In this document: positions 43,116 through 51,995 of the stretch, one piece after another | Layout of the letters: each line of letters opens with the position of its first letter | How positions within the stretch are numbered: position 1 is the stretch's first letter | Source of the DNA: Roseiarcus sp963721905 | Lineage (GTDB): Bacteria > Pseudomonadota > Alphaproteobacteria > Rhizobiales > Beijerinckiaceae | Reading direction: 5' to 3' | NCBI GenBank assembly: GCA_963721905.1 | Contig: CAVRMF010000008.1 | Span: forward strand, 124,001-188,000 | Length of the DNA stretch: 64,000 nucleotides | Translations under genes and position numbers: made by a program | The notes under the pieces: generated by a model | Databases searched by the model: none | Told to the model about the DNA's origin: nothing | The model's input: the letters and a program-made list of their open reading frames with translations, nothing else

Positions 43116-44429
43116 ATGAAGGTTCTCGTGAAGGGCCTGCTTGGGGCCGTTGCGCTCGCAGGCTTCTCGCTTCCCGCTTTCGCCGACACTACGCTCACGA
43201 TCGCTACCGTCAACAACGGCAATATGATCGATATGCAAAAGCTGACGGACGATTTCACCAAGGCCAATCCCGACATTAAGCTCAATTGGGTGACGCTCGA
43301 GGAGAACGTGCTGCGCCAGAAGGTGACGACCGACATCGCCACCAAGGGCGGCCAGTTCGACGTTATAACCATCGGCACCTACGAAGTTCCGATCTGGGCG
43401 AAGAAAGGCTGGCTGGTTCCGCTCGACAAGCTCGGCGCCGACTACGACGTCGACGACCTCATACCGGCGATTCGCGCCGGTCTCTCTTACGATGGCAAGC
43501 TTTACGCCGCGCCCTTCTATGGCGAGAGCTCCTTCGTCATGTACCGTAAGGACCTGATGGAGAAGGCCGGGCTCACGATGCCGGAGAAGCCGACCTGGGA
43601 ATTCATCAAGCAGGCGGCCGATAAGATGACCGACAAGTCCGCCGGGGTGTACGGCATCTGCCTGCGCGGCAAGCCGGGTTGGGGCGAGAACATGGCGTTC
43701 CTCACCGCGACTGCGAACTCGTTCGGCGCGCGCTGGTTCGACGAGAAGTGGCAGCCCCAGTTCAACTCGCCGGAATGGAAGGCGACGCTCGACTACTACG
43801 TGCCGCTGATGAAGGCTGACGGACCTCCGGGCGCCTCGTCCAACGGCTTCAACGAGAACCTTGCCCTGTTCAACGACGGCAAGTGCGGCATGTGGATCGA
43901 CGCCACCGTGGCCGCCGGGCTTATTGGTGGCAAGGATTCGAAGGTTGCGGACAAGGTCGGCTACGCGCTCGCGCCTGACAATGGGCTCGGCAAGCGGGGC
44001 AATTGGCTTTGGGCTTGGTCGCTGGCCATTCCTATCGACTCGACCAAGGCTGACGCCGCGCAAAAGTTCATCTCTTGGGCGACCGGCAAGCATTACGACG
44101 ACCTCGTAGCTTCGAAGTTGGGCTGGGCGAGCGTCCCTCCGGGCACGCGGACCTCGCTCTATAAGAACCCGGATTACCTGAAGGCTGCGCCCTTTGCGGA
44201 GATGACGCTGGGGGCGATCAACTCGGCCGATCCAACGCATCCGACCGTGAAGCCGGTTCCGTATACGGGCGTGCAGTTCGTGGCGATTCCCGAGTTCCAG
44301 GGCATTGGCACTGACGTCGGCCAGGACTTCTCGGCCGCGCTCGCCGGCACCACAACTGTCGACGCCGCGCTCGCCAAGGCTCAGGCCAGCACCGAAGCCG
44401 CGATGAAGAAGGCCGGCTACATCAAGTAA
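43116..44429 (+). CDS. smoE: Polyol ABC transporter substrate-binding protein
   Basis: A 437-residue family 1 extracellular solute-binding protein. Signal peptide MKVLVKGLLGAVALAGFSLP ending at AFA-DTT. The mature protein starts TLTIATVNNGNMIDMQKLTD and has the segment WVTLEENVLRQKVTTDIATK and GQFDVITIGTYEVPIWAKKG seen in sorbitol/mannitol-binding SmoE/MtlE proteins. It delivers polyols to the membrane complex encoded by the next genes. Start fixed by CGGAGGA. Strong hairpins follow its stop. Confidence 0.88.
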   Translation: MKVLVKGLLGAVALAGFSLPAFADTTLTIATVNNGNMIDMQKLTDDFTKANPDIKLNWVTLEENVLRQKVTTDIATKGGQFDVITIGTYEVPIWAKKGWLVPLDKLGADYDVDDLIPAIRAGLSYDGKLYAAPFYGESSFVMYRKDLMEKAGLTMPEKPTWEFIKQAADKMTDKSAGVYGICLRGKPGWGENMAFLTATANSFGARWFDEKWQPQFNSPEWKATLDYYVPLMKADGPPGASSNGFNENLALFNDGKCGMWIDATVAAGLIGGKDSKVADKVGYALAPDNGLGKRGNWLWAWSLAIPIDSTKADAAQKFISWATGKHYDDLVASKLGWASVPPGTRTSLYKNPDYLKAAPFAEMTLGAINSADPTHPTVKPVPYTGVQFVAIPEFQGIGTDVGQDFSAALAGTTTVDAALAKAQASTEAAMKKAGYIK

Positions 44430-44439
44430 GTCGACACAT

Positions 44440-44472
44440 CGGCGTCTCGGGGTCGTCGGCCGCGAGACGCCG
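44440..44472 (+). terminator. Stem-loop after smoE
   Basis: CGGCGTCTCG (44440-44449) pairs perfectly with CGAGACGCCG (44463-44472). There is no T-run, so it is more likely an mRNA-stabilising or processing structure after the binding-protein gene than a terminator. Confidence 0.55.
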
Positions 44473-44476
44473 AGGG

Positions 44477-44533
44477 ACGACCTCCCCGTCCCGGCCCCTC
44501 CTCGTCCGCGAGGAGGGGCCATCGGGAGGTCGT
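44477..44533 (+). repeat. Nested stem-loop between smoE and smoF
   Basis: An inner perfect 12-bp stem, GGCCCCTCCTCG / CGAGGAGGGGCC (44493-44520), lies within an outer 10-bp stem, ACGACCTCCC / GGGAGGTCGT (44477-44486 and 44524-44533). Together with the preceding stem-loop it would strongly reduce downstream expression and protect the smoE message, giving more binding protein than permease. Confidence 0.6.
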
Positions 44534-44658
44534 TGAGACCATCAACGGCATAAGTGTTTGACGCATGCCGCCGGCTCGTGAAAACTGGAGACCAATCGGC
44601 GGCTAAAGCCGGCGTCCCGCGATCAACTGCGGGCGATTACGCGGGAGGGCCATGAAGG

Positions 44659-45531
44659 ATGGCGACGCAGCAAACCACTACCGCGGGCCGCGCTCTCGTC
44701 GCGCCGTCGGTCATCCTGCTCTTCGTGTGGATGATCGTGCCGCTGGTCATGACGCTCTACTTCTCGACCTTGCGCTACAGCCTCCTCGATCCGGACAACG
44801 TGAGCTTTGTCGGGCTGCAAAACTACACGGCGTTCCTCTCCGACCCGGATTTTCTGACGGCGCTTTACAACACGCTTGTCCTCGTCGCCTCGGTGCTCGT
44901 CATCAGCGTGTGCGGCGGGATCCTCGTGGCGCTGCTGATGGATCAGCCAGTCTTCGGCCAGAACGTGTTGCGGTTGATGGTGATCGCGCCGTTCTTCGTC
45001 ATACCAACGGTCAGCGCGCTGGTGTGGAAGAACCTCCTCATGAATCCCGATTCCGGACTATTCGCCTGGATCGCCCGATCGTTGGGGTTCGATCCGATCG
45101 TCTGGTTCACCAACTGGCCCATGCTTTCGGTGATCATCATTGTCTCGTGGGAATGGCTGCCGTTCGCGAGTCTCATCCTCCTCACCGCGCTGCAGTCGCT
45201 CGACGAGGAGCAGAAAGAGGCCGCCTCGCTCGACGGCGCAGGCCCGATTTCCTACTTCGGCTATATCGTCCTGCCGCATATCGCGCGCGCCATCACCGTC
45301 GTCATCCTGATCGAAACGATATTCCTCCTTAGCGTGTTTGCGGAAATTTACGTGACCACCTCCGGCGGCCCTGGCAATGCGACGACCAACATTCCCTTCC
45401 TCGTCTACAAGCAGGCGCTGCTCAACTTCGACATCGGCGGCGCCTCCGCCGGCGGCATCATCGCGGTCATTCTCGCCAACATCGTTGCGTTCTTCCTGGT
45501 GCGCATCATCGGCAGAAATTTGGAGGGCTGA
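44659..45531 (+). CDS. smoF: Polyol ABC transporter permease (SmoF-like)
   Basis: A 290-residue MalF-type permease with six membrane spans. The EAA loop that contacts the ATPase is EAASLDGAGPISYFGYIVLP (about residues 192-211). Homologous to SmoF/MtlF sorbitol/mannitol permeases. Followed by SmoG with a 3-base gap. Start chosen after GGAGG at about 44643. Confidence 0.9.
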   Translation: MATQQTTTAGRALVAPSVILLFVWMIVPLVMTLYFSTLRYSLLDPDNVSFVGLQNYTAFLSDPDFLTALYNTLVLVASVLVISVCGGILVALLMDQPVFGQNVLRLMVIAPFFVIPTVSALVWKNLLMNPDSGLFAWIARSLGFDPIVWFTNWPMLSVIIIVSWEWLPFASLILLTALQSLDEEQKEAASLDGAGPISYFGYIVLPHIARAITVVILIETIFLLSVFAEIYVTTSGGPGNATTNIPFLVYKQALLNFDIGGASAGGIIAVILANIVAFFLVRIIGRNLEG

Positions 45532-45534
45532 ACG

Positions 45535-46365
45535 ATGGCGTTGAAGCAATCAACTGGCAAGCGCATCGGCATCACCATCGTCGCATGGGTCGTCGCGTTC
45601 CTGATCTTCTTCCCAATTCTCTGGACCTTCATCACCAGCTTCAAGAGCGAGATCGACGCGATCGCGATGCCGCCGAAATTCCTGTTCTTCAACTGGACTC
45701 TCGAGAATTATTTCGCGGTTCAGGAGCGATCGAACTATCTGAAATTCGCCTATAATTCGATCGTGCTGTCGATCGGCGCCAACGTCTTCGGCCTCCTGAT
45801 CGCCGTTCCGGCGGCGTGGTCGATGGCGTTTGCGCCGGGCAAACGCACCAAGGACCTCTTGATGTGGATGCTGTCGACGAAGATGATGCCGGCGGTTGGA
45901 GCGCTGGTGCCGATCTATTTGATATTCCGTAATTTGCACCTGCTCGATAGCCTGTTTGGCGTTGGCGTCGTGTTGATGCTGATCAATCTGCCGCTTCTGA
46001 TCTGGATGCTCTACACCTATTTCAAGGAAATTCCGGTCGACATCCTCGAGGCGGCGCGCATGGACGGAGCTTCGCTCTTGAACGAGATCGTTTACGTGCT
46101 GACGCCGATGGCCGTGCCGGGCATCGCTTCGACCATGCTGCTCGCCGTCATCCTGTCGTGGAACGAAGCGTTCTGGACGCTCAATCTGACGACTTCCAAC
46201 GCCGCTCCGCTGCCGGCCTTCATTGCTTCCTATTCGGCGCCGGAGGGCTTCTTCTGGGCGAAGCTCTCGGCGGCGTCTACGCTCGCCATCGCGCCGATCC
46301 TCATCCTCGGCTGGTTCTCGCAGAAGCAGCTGGTCCGCGGTCTGACGTTCGGCGCCGTGAAATAG
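45535..46365 (+). CDS. smoG: Polyol ABC transporter permease (SmoG-like)
   Basis: A 276-residue MalG-type permease with six spans; EAA loop EAARMDGASLLNEIVYVLTP (about 174-193). With SmoF it forms the membrane channel of the polyol importer. Starts 3 bases after smoF and ends 24 bases before the ATPase gene, so it is in one operon. Confidence 0.9.
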   Translation: MALKQSTGKRIGITIVAWVVAFLIFFPILWTFITSFKSEIDAIAMPPKFLFFNWTLENYFAVQERSNYLKFAYNSIVLSIGANVFGLLIAVPAAWSMAFAPGKRTKDLLMWMLSTKMMPAVGALVPIYLIFRNLHLLDSLFGVGVVLMLINLPLLIWMLYTYFKEIPVDILEAARMDGASLLNEIVYVLTPMAVPGIASTMLLAVILSWNEAFWTLNLTTSNAAPLPAFIASYSAPEGFFWAKLSAASTLAIAPILILGWFSQKQLVRGLTFGAVK

Positions 46366-46389
46366 GCCGGCAAAAAGGAGAATGCGACT

Positions 46390-47391
46390 ATGGGCAGCAT
46401 CCAGCTGAAGTCGGTCAGAAAAGAGTTCGGCCCCGTCAGCGTCATCAACGGCGTCGATCTCGGCATCGAAAACGGCGAGTTCGCGGTGTTCGTCGGACCG
46501 TCTGGCTGCGGCAAGTCGACGCTCCTGCGGCTCATCGCGGAACTCGAGGACGTCACTTCCGGGCAGGTCCTCATCGACGGCAAGGACGCAACCAACATCG
46601 GCCCGTCGAAGCGCGGACTTGCGATGGTGTTCCAGTCGTACGCGCTTTATCCGCACATGAGCGTGCGCGGCAACATCGCCTTCGCGCTCAAGATGGCCGG
46701 GCAGAGCACCGACGTCATCGACCAGAAGGTGAAGAAGGCGGCGGCAACGCTGAACCTGACCGATTATCTCGACCGCAAGCCGCGTCAGCTCTCCGGCGGG
46801 CAGCGCCAGCGCGTTGCGATCGGCCGCGCGATCGTGCGCGAACCGAAGGCGTTCCTGTTCGACGAGCCGCTCTCCAATCTCGACGCGGCTCTCAGGGTGC
46901 AGATGCGCGTCGAGATCGGCGAACTTCACAATGTGCTGAAGACGACGATGATCTACGTCACCCACGACCAGGTCGAGGCGATGACGATGGCCGACAAGAT
47001 CGTCGTGCTCGACCGGGGGTCAGTCGCCCAGGTCGGCTCGCCGCTCGAACTCTACAACAGGCCGAACGGCCTCTTCGTCGCCGGCTTCATCGGCTCTCCG
47101 ACGATGAATCTGATCCGCGGGCCGAGCGCCGAGAAGCGCGGGGCGGCGACGATCGGAATCCGCCCCGAACACTGTGACGTTTCGACCACCGCGGGCGAAT
47201 GGCCAGCGACGGTTCGCCTCGCCGAGCATCTTGGCTCCGATACCTTCGTCCATGCGGAGGCCGACGGGATCGGCCCGATGACGCTCCGGCTCGAGGGCGA
47301 GGCGCCGCTCCACCCGGGTCAGCGCATTTTCGTCACGCCGCGAGAGGCGCACCTGCACAAGTTCGACAAGGACGGCAAGAGGATCAGTTGA
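46390..47391 (+). CDS. smoK: Polyol ABC transporter ATPase (SmoK/MalK-like)
   Basis: A 333-residue ABC ATPase of the MalK/UgpC type. Walker A FVGPSGCGKSTLLRLI, signature LSGGQRQRVAIGRAIV, Walker B AFLFDEPLSNLDAAL, switch His in YVTHDQVEAM. The C-terminal TOBE domain (about 240-330) includes IGIRPEHCDV. RBS AAGGAG precedes the ATG. It powers the SmoEFG importer. Confidence 0.93.
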   Translation: MGSIQLKSVRKEFGPVSVINGVDLGIENGEFAVFVGPSGCGKSTLLRLIAELEDVTSGQVLIDGKDATNIGPSKRGLAMVFQSYALYPHMSVRGNIAFALKMAGQSTDVIDQKVKKAAATLNLTDYLDRKPRQLSGGQRQRVAIGRAIVREPKAFLFDEPLSNLDAALRVQMRVEIGELHNVLKTTMIYVTHDQVEAMTMADKIVVLDRGSVAQVGSPLELYNRPNGLFVAGFIGSPTMNLIRGPSAEKRGAATIGIRPEHCDVSTTAGEWPATVRLAEHLGSDTFVHAEADGIGPMTLRLEGEAPLHPGQRIFVTPREAHLHKFDKDGKRIS

Positions 47392-47454
47392 CGGCTCGGC
47401 CCGCTGGGCCGGGCCGCGGCGCAGGGCGACATCTCGACGGGTGGACATGAACAG

Positions 47455-48933
47455 ATGACCGTCAAACTTTCCTCCGCCGCCTTGACGCGATTGCCGCCGG
47501 GCGTCAGCGGTCCGAACTACAAACGCTCCGATCTCAGCGCCGGCATGGTCCACATCGGCGTCGGCAATTTCCATCGGGCGCATCAAGCGGTCTATCTCGA
47601 CGATCTCTTCAACGCCGGGGTCGATCGCGACTGGGCTATCGTCGGCGCCGGCGTGCGCGAAGCCGATATCTCAATGCGCGAAAAACTGGCCGAGCAGGAC
47701 TGGCTCACGACCGTGGTCGAGCAGGAGGCGCATACTACGAGTGTGCGAGTTACCGGACCGATGGTCGATTTCGTGAAGCCGTTCGACATCGCGACGACGC
47801 TCGACCTGCTCGCCCGGCCCGCGATCCGCATTGTTTCGCTGACCGTCACCGAGGGCGGCTACTACATCTCGCCCGCGACCCAGCAATTCGATCCGACCCA
47901 TCCCGATATCGTCCATGACGCGACGCATGCCGATGCTCCGAAGACGGCGTTCGGGCTCATCGTCGCCGGACTGAGGAACCGCCGCCGCGCGGGCGTTGCG
48001 CCGTTCACCGTGATGTCCTGCGACAACATTCCCGGCAACGGCCACGTGACCGAGAACGCCGTCGCCGGTCTCGCCGAACTCGCCGATCCAGGGCTCGCGC
48101 GATGGATCCGCGCGCATGTCGCGTTCCCCAACTCGATGGTCGACCGGATCACGCCCGCCACGACCGAGCGCGAGCGCACGATCCTTCGCGATCGATACGG
48201 CCTCGAGGACAATTGGCCGGTGTTCTGCGAAGAGTTTCGCCAGTGGGTGGTGGAGGACAATTTCCCCGCTGGACGGCCAGCGCTCGAGAAGGTCGGCGTC
48301 ACCTTCACCTCGGACGTCGCGCCCTACGAATTGATGAAGATCCGCATCCTCAACGGCGGCCATGCAGCGATCGCGTACCCCGCCGGACTGCTCGACATCC
48401 ATTTCGCGCACGAGGCGATGGAGGACGCGCAGATCGCGGCTTTCCTCGCGGCGCTGACCAAGCGCGAAGTCATCCCCGTCGTCCCGCCGCCGCCGAAGGT
48501 CGATCTCGAAGCCTATCGGACGAAGGTCGCCGAGCGCTTCGCCAATCCGAAGATCGGCGACACAATTTCTCGGCTCTGCTTCGACGGCTCGAACCGGCAG
48601 CCGAAGTTCGTTCTTCCGACCGTCCGGGATCGCCTCAAGGTTGGCGCGAGCGTCAAAGGCCTGGCGCTCGTGTCGGCGCTGTGGTGCCGCTATTGCTACG
48701 GCGAAACGGAGAGCGGAAAGACCCTTCCGCCGAACGATCCGAATTGGGAGCGTCTGCAGGCGGCGGCAAAGCCCGCTCGCCAGCAACCGCTGGCGTTTCT
48801 GGCGATGCGCGACATCTTCGGAGAGCTCGCAGAGACTCCGGCCTACACCGAGGCGTTTTCGCGAGCTCTCTCCGCGCTGTGGGCGACGGGCGTGCGCGCG
48901 ACGCTCGCCGATTATCTTCAGGGCGGCGCGTAA
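47455..48933 (+). CDS. mtlK: Mannitol/polyol 2-dehydrogenase (long-chain)
   Basis: A 492-residue polyol-specific long-chain dehydrogenase. NAD-binding start region VHIGVGNFHRAHQAVYLDDL; catalytic Lys-Asn-His motif in LMKIRILNGGHAAIAYPAGL. The family oxidises mannitol, arabitol or sorbitol at C2 to a ketose. Its place after the importer fits a mannitol or arabitol pathway whose ketose then goes to the kinase-phosphatase. Confidence 0.92.
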   Translation: MTVKLSSAALTRLPPGVSGPNYKRSDLSAGMVHIGVGNFHRAHQAVYLDDLFNAGVDRDWAIVGAGVREADISMREKLAEQDWLTTVVEQEAHTTSVRVTGPMVDFVKPFDIATTLDLLARPAIRIVSLTVTEGGYYISPATQQFDPTHPDIVHDATHADAPKTAFGLIVAGLRNRRRAGVAPFTVMSCDNIPGNGHVTENAVAGLAELADPGLARWIRAHVAFPNSMVDRITPATTERERTILRDRYGLEDNWPVFCEEFRQWVVEDNFPAGRPALEKVGVTFTSDVAPYELMKIRILNGGHAAIAYPAGLLDIHFAHEAMEDAQIAAFLAALTKREVIPVVPPPPKVDLEAYRTKVAERFANPKIGDTISRLCFDGSNRQPKFVLPTVRDRLKVGASVKGLALVSALWCRYCYGETESGKTLPPNDPNWERLQAAAKPARQQPLAFLAMRDIFGELAETPAYTEAFSRALSALWATGVRATLADYLQGGA

Positions 48934-49028
48934 GCCGCGCGGCCGGCCCGGCGCGAGGCGGAAAGGAACCGACCACAGCCGCGGTCAAGGACAAGAGCGC
49001 ACTCGGACGCCAGAGAGGAAGATAGGCG

Positions 49029-49757
49029 ATGGCGGGAATTTTGGACGGCAAGGTCGCCGCCGTGACCGGGGCGGCGTCGGGCATCGGACTGGCCAGCGCC
49101 GAGGCAATGCTGGCCGCGGGCGCCAGCGTTGTGATGATCGACCGCGACGCGGCGGCCCTGAAGACGCTGTCCCAGAAACACGGCGCGGCCGTGACGCCGC
49201 TGGTCGTCGACCTGCTCGACCCAAAAGACTGCGCGACGCTGCTGCCGAGAATCCTCGAGGCGGCGCGCCGCCTCGATATCCTGCACGCCAACGCTGGCGC
49301 TTATGTCGGCGGCGATCTCGTCGACGCCGACACGGGCTCGATCGACCGCATGCTGAACCTGAACGTCAACGTGGTGATGAAGAACGTCCACGACGTGCTG
49401 CCTCACATGATCGAGCGCCGGACAGGCGACATCATCGTGACGAGCTCCTTGGCGGCTCACTTTCCGACGCCGTGGGAACCCGTCTATGCATCCTCCAAAT
49501 GGGCGATCAACTGTTTTGTTCAGACGGTTCGGCGACAGGTGTTCAAGCACGGCGTTCGTGTGGGCTCGATCTCGCCCGGTCCCGTCGCGACTGGGCTGCT
49601 CGCGGATTGGCCGCCGGAGAAGCTGAAAGAGGCAAAGGAGTCAGGGAGTCTCTTGGAGGCGAGCGAGGTCGCCAACGTGGTGATGTTCATGCTGACGCGG
49701 CCGCGCGGGATGACGATCCGAGATGTCGTGATGCTGCCGACCAATTTCGATCTCTAA
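49029..49757 (+). CDS. rbtD: Ribitol-2-dehydrogenase-like SDR
   Basis: A 242-residue SDR that resembles enteric ribitol 2-dehydrogenase: VTGAASGIGLASAEAMLAAG, DILHANAGAYVGGDL, TSSLAAHFPTPWEPVYASSK (catalytic Ser, Tyr, Lys), and C-terminal VMFMLTRPRGMTIRDVVMLP. That enzyme converts ribitol to D-ribulose, a substrate for a ribulokinase-like FGGY kinase such as the one at 39543. RBS AGAGGAAG precedes the ATG. Confidence 0.82.
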   Translation: MAGILDGKVAAVTGAASGIGLASAEAMLAAGASVVMIDRDAAALKTLSQKHGAAVTPLVVDLLDPKDCATLLPRILEAARRLDILHANAGAYVGGDLVDADTGSIDRMLNLNVNVVMKNVHDVLPHMIERRTGDIIVTSSLAAHFPTPWEPVYASSKWAINCFVQTVRRQVFKHGVRVGSISPGPVATGLLADWPPEKLKEAKESGSLLEASEVANVVMFMLTRPRGMTIRDVVMLPTNFDL

Positions 49758-49848
49758 GCAGCGAAGATGATCGGACGACGCCGCATAACTGGCGGCCGGC
49801 TCGATCGCACCGTCGGACGGCGGACCTTATGGCGAAAAGAGGACATCC

Positions 49849-49937
49849 ATGGACATCGGACTGAATGGCAAAGTCGCCGGCGCCAGTACGTCGTCGCGCA
49901 GACCCTCAACGTCGAGGGCGGCAACTGGATGAGCTGA
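49849..49937 (+). pseudogene. Ghost SDR gene (internal deletion)
   Basis: The start reads MDIGLNGKVAG, a typical SDR N-terminus. Within 20 bases the sequence jumps to QYVVAQTLNVEGGNWMS and a stop, a typical SDR C-terminus, but in a different frame. About 650-700 bases of coding DNA are missing. It sits between two intact SDR genes of the same operon, so it is the scar of a deleted third paralogue. Confidence 0.8.
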
Positions 49938-49960
49938 CCGCGTCATCCGGAGTCTGGGCG

Positions 49961-50734
49961 ATGTATCTCGATCAATTCAATCTCAAGGGCCGCGTCGCGG
50001 TCGTCACCGGCGGCGGGCAGGGGATCGGGCTCGCCTGCGTCGAGGCGCTCGCGGAGGCCGGAGCGCATGTCTATATCGCCGATCACAATCCGAAGGGGGC
50101 GGCTGAAGCGCGGGCGGCGATGAAGGCGAAGGGCTACGCGGCCGACGTCATCGACATGGACGTGACGAACTCCGTGGCGGTCGATAGCGGCGCGCAGCGG
50201 GTGATGGCGGAGAAGGGCCGGATCGACATTCTCGTCTGCAACGCCGGCATCGCGCGCTCCGAGGTTGCGGCGGAGGATGCGACTGACGAGCGCTGGCTCA
50301 ATGTCATCGACGTCAATCTCAATGGGGTCTACTGGTGCTGCCGCGCATTCGGCCGGCATATGCTTGCGGCCGGGCGCGGCTCGATCGTCAACATCGGTTC
50401 GATGTCGGGAATCATCGTCAACAAGCCGCAGCCGCAGTCCTATTACAACGCCTCGAAGGCCGCTGTGCATCACCTGACGAAGTCGCTCGCAGCCGAATGG
50501 GGCGCGCGCGGGGTGCGCGTCAACGCGGTCGCGCCGACCTATATCAATACGCCGCTGACCGCGTTCGCCAAGACCAACAAGGCGATGTTCGACGCCTGGA
50601 TCGAAGGCACGCCGATGGCGCGCATCGGCGAACCGGACGAGATCGCCGCTGTCGTGTTGTTCCTTGCTTCCGACGCCGCGAGCCTGATGACCGGCTCGAT
50701 CGTCGTGGCGGACGGCGGCTATACCTGCTGGTGA
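49961..50734 (+). CDS. SDR polyol dehydrogenase (galactitol/arabitol-type)
   Basis: A 257-residue SDR: VVTGGGQGIGLACVEALAEA, LVCNAGIARSEVA, IVNIGSMSGIIVNKPQPQS, YYNASKAAVHHLTKSLAAEW, and a C-terminal IVVADGGYTCW. The SMSGxIVN and DGGYT-W patterns match galactitol 2-dehydrogenase and related hexitol or pentitol dehydrogenases. Start at MYLDQFNLKG; a longer frame begins at 49865 but runs through the ghost SDR. Confidence 0.87.
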   Translation: MYLDQFNLKGRVAVVTGGGQGIGLACVEALAEAGAHVYIADHNPKGAAEARAAMKAKGYAADVIDMDVTNSVAVDSGAQRVMAEKGRIDILVCNAGIARSEVAAEDATDERWLNVIDVNLNGVYWCCRAFGRHMLAAGRGSIVNIGSMSGIIVNKPQPQSYYNASKAAVHHLTKSLAAEWGARGVRVNAVAPTYINTPLTAFAKTNKAMFDAWIEGTPMARIGEPDEIAAVVLFLASDAASLMTGSIVVADGGYTCW

Positions 50735-50751
50735 GAGGAAGGGCGGATTTC

Positions 50752-51543
50752 GTGGATCTAGGGCTGAAGGGTAGGGTCGCCGTAATTACCGGCGGCAGCG
50801 TCGGCATCGGGCTCGCGGTAGCGGAAGGGCTCGCGGCGGAGGGCGTCAATCTCGTCCTCGCCGCGCGAGGCTTCGAACGCCTCCACGAGGAGGCGAGCCG
50901 CATCGCCGGCAAATACCGCATCCGTGCGGATGGCGTGTCCTGCGACGTCGCGACGCGCGAGGGAACCGACACGCTGATCGCGACGGTCAAACAAGCGCAC
51001 GGCGGAGCGGACATCCTCATCAACAACGCCGGCACCGGCAGCAACGAGACGGTGATGGAGGCGCCGGACGAGAAATGGCAGGCCTACTGGGAGCTCCATG
51101 TGATGGCGGCGGTACGGCTCGCGCGCGGCCTCGCGCCGCTGATGAAGGCGCGCGGCGGCGGCGTCATTCTGCACAACGCCTCAATCTGCGCGGTCCAGCC
51201 GCTCTGGTATGAGCCGATCTACAATGTGACCAAGGCCGCGCTGATGATGTTCTCGAAATGTCTCGCGACAGAACTTGTCGGCGACAACATCCGGGTCAAT
51301 TGCGTCAACCCCGGCCTCATCCTGACGCCGGACTGGATCAAGACCGCCAAGCAACTCACCGCAGAGAAAGGCGGCGACTGGGAGGCCTATCTCGACGGCG
51401 TCGCACGGGAGCATGCGCCGATCAAGCGCTTCGCGGGTCCCGCCGAACTCGCGAACTTCTTCGTCTTTCTCTGCTCCGACCGCGCGAGCTATTCCGTCGG
51501 CTCGACCTACTTCGTCGATGGCGGCATGCTGAAGACCGTATGA
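50752..51543 (+). CDS. SDR-family oxidoreductase
   Basis: A 263-residue SDR with GTG start (VDLGLKGRVAVITGGSVGIG) after GAGAGGAAGG. NNAGTGSNETV, catalytic Ser in LHNASICAV, Tyr/Lys in YNVTKAALMMFSK, and an NPGLILTPDW segment. It lies 17 bases after the preceding SDR and closes the polyol operon. This type oxidises a sugar acid, polyol or related alcohol; the substrate cannot be assigned. Confidence 0.85.
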   Translation: MDLGLKGRVAVITGGSVGIGLAVAEGLAAEGVNLVLAARGFERLHEEASRIAGKYRIRADGVSCDVATREGTDTLIATVKQAHGGADILINNAGTGSNETVMEAPDEKWQAYWELHVMAAVRLARGLAPLMKARGGGVILHNASICAVQPLWYEPIYNVTKAALMMFSKCLATELVGDNIRVNCVNPGLILTPDWIKTAKQLTAEKGGDWEAYLDGVAREHAPIKRFAGPAELANFFVFLCSDRASYSVGSTYFVDGGMLKTV

Positions 51544-51586
51544 CCGCCCTTCGACGAGTTCGCCGCGCGATGAGGCTCAGCTGAGG

Positions 51587-51838
51587 TCAGTGGCGCTCTG
51601 CGGAAATGGGATCCGCGTCTTTCGCCGCTAGCCGGATGTGATTGACGACCCCGACGACGCCCGCAACATTGCGCACGTCGAATTCGGCGCAGGAGCGCTG
51701 ATAGGGCAAGTCAACCATTCCGGACAACGTCACCTGGCCATCTTCGATATCGACTTTAAGCCGGTTGCGCGGCACGGCAAGGTCCCAATGCAGAGCGTTG
51801 AGGACTCGCGTCCGCACGTCTTCGCTGTGCGATTGCAT
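51587..51838 (-). CDS. BON-domain protein
   Basis: An 83-residue single BON domain: VLNALHWDLAVPRNRLKVDI, GQVTLSGMVDLPYQR and GVVGVVNHIRL. BON domains bind phospholipids or membranes and occur in osmoprotective proteins such as OsmY. No signal peptide is visible. ATG 51838 follows a strong AGGAGGAGAAT. Confidence 0.88.
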   Translation of the reverse strand: MQSHSEDVRTRVLNALHWDLAVPRNRLKVDIEDGQVTLSGMVDLPYQRSCAEFDVRNVAGVVGVVNHIRLAAKDADPISAERH

Positions 51839-51995
51839 AATTCTCCTCCTCCCCACACAACTTAAGTCTTTTTTGCTGCGTTTTCTCTGTGACCTAATGA
51901 CGCGGTCACTGCGTCAGAGACGTAGCGGATCCTTTAAGCGGAATTGAGGCCTTATCGGTCCCGACATCTGGAATCCGCGCGGGTGGGCCGGCGCC

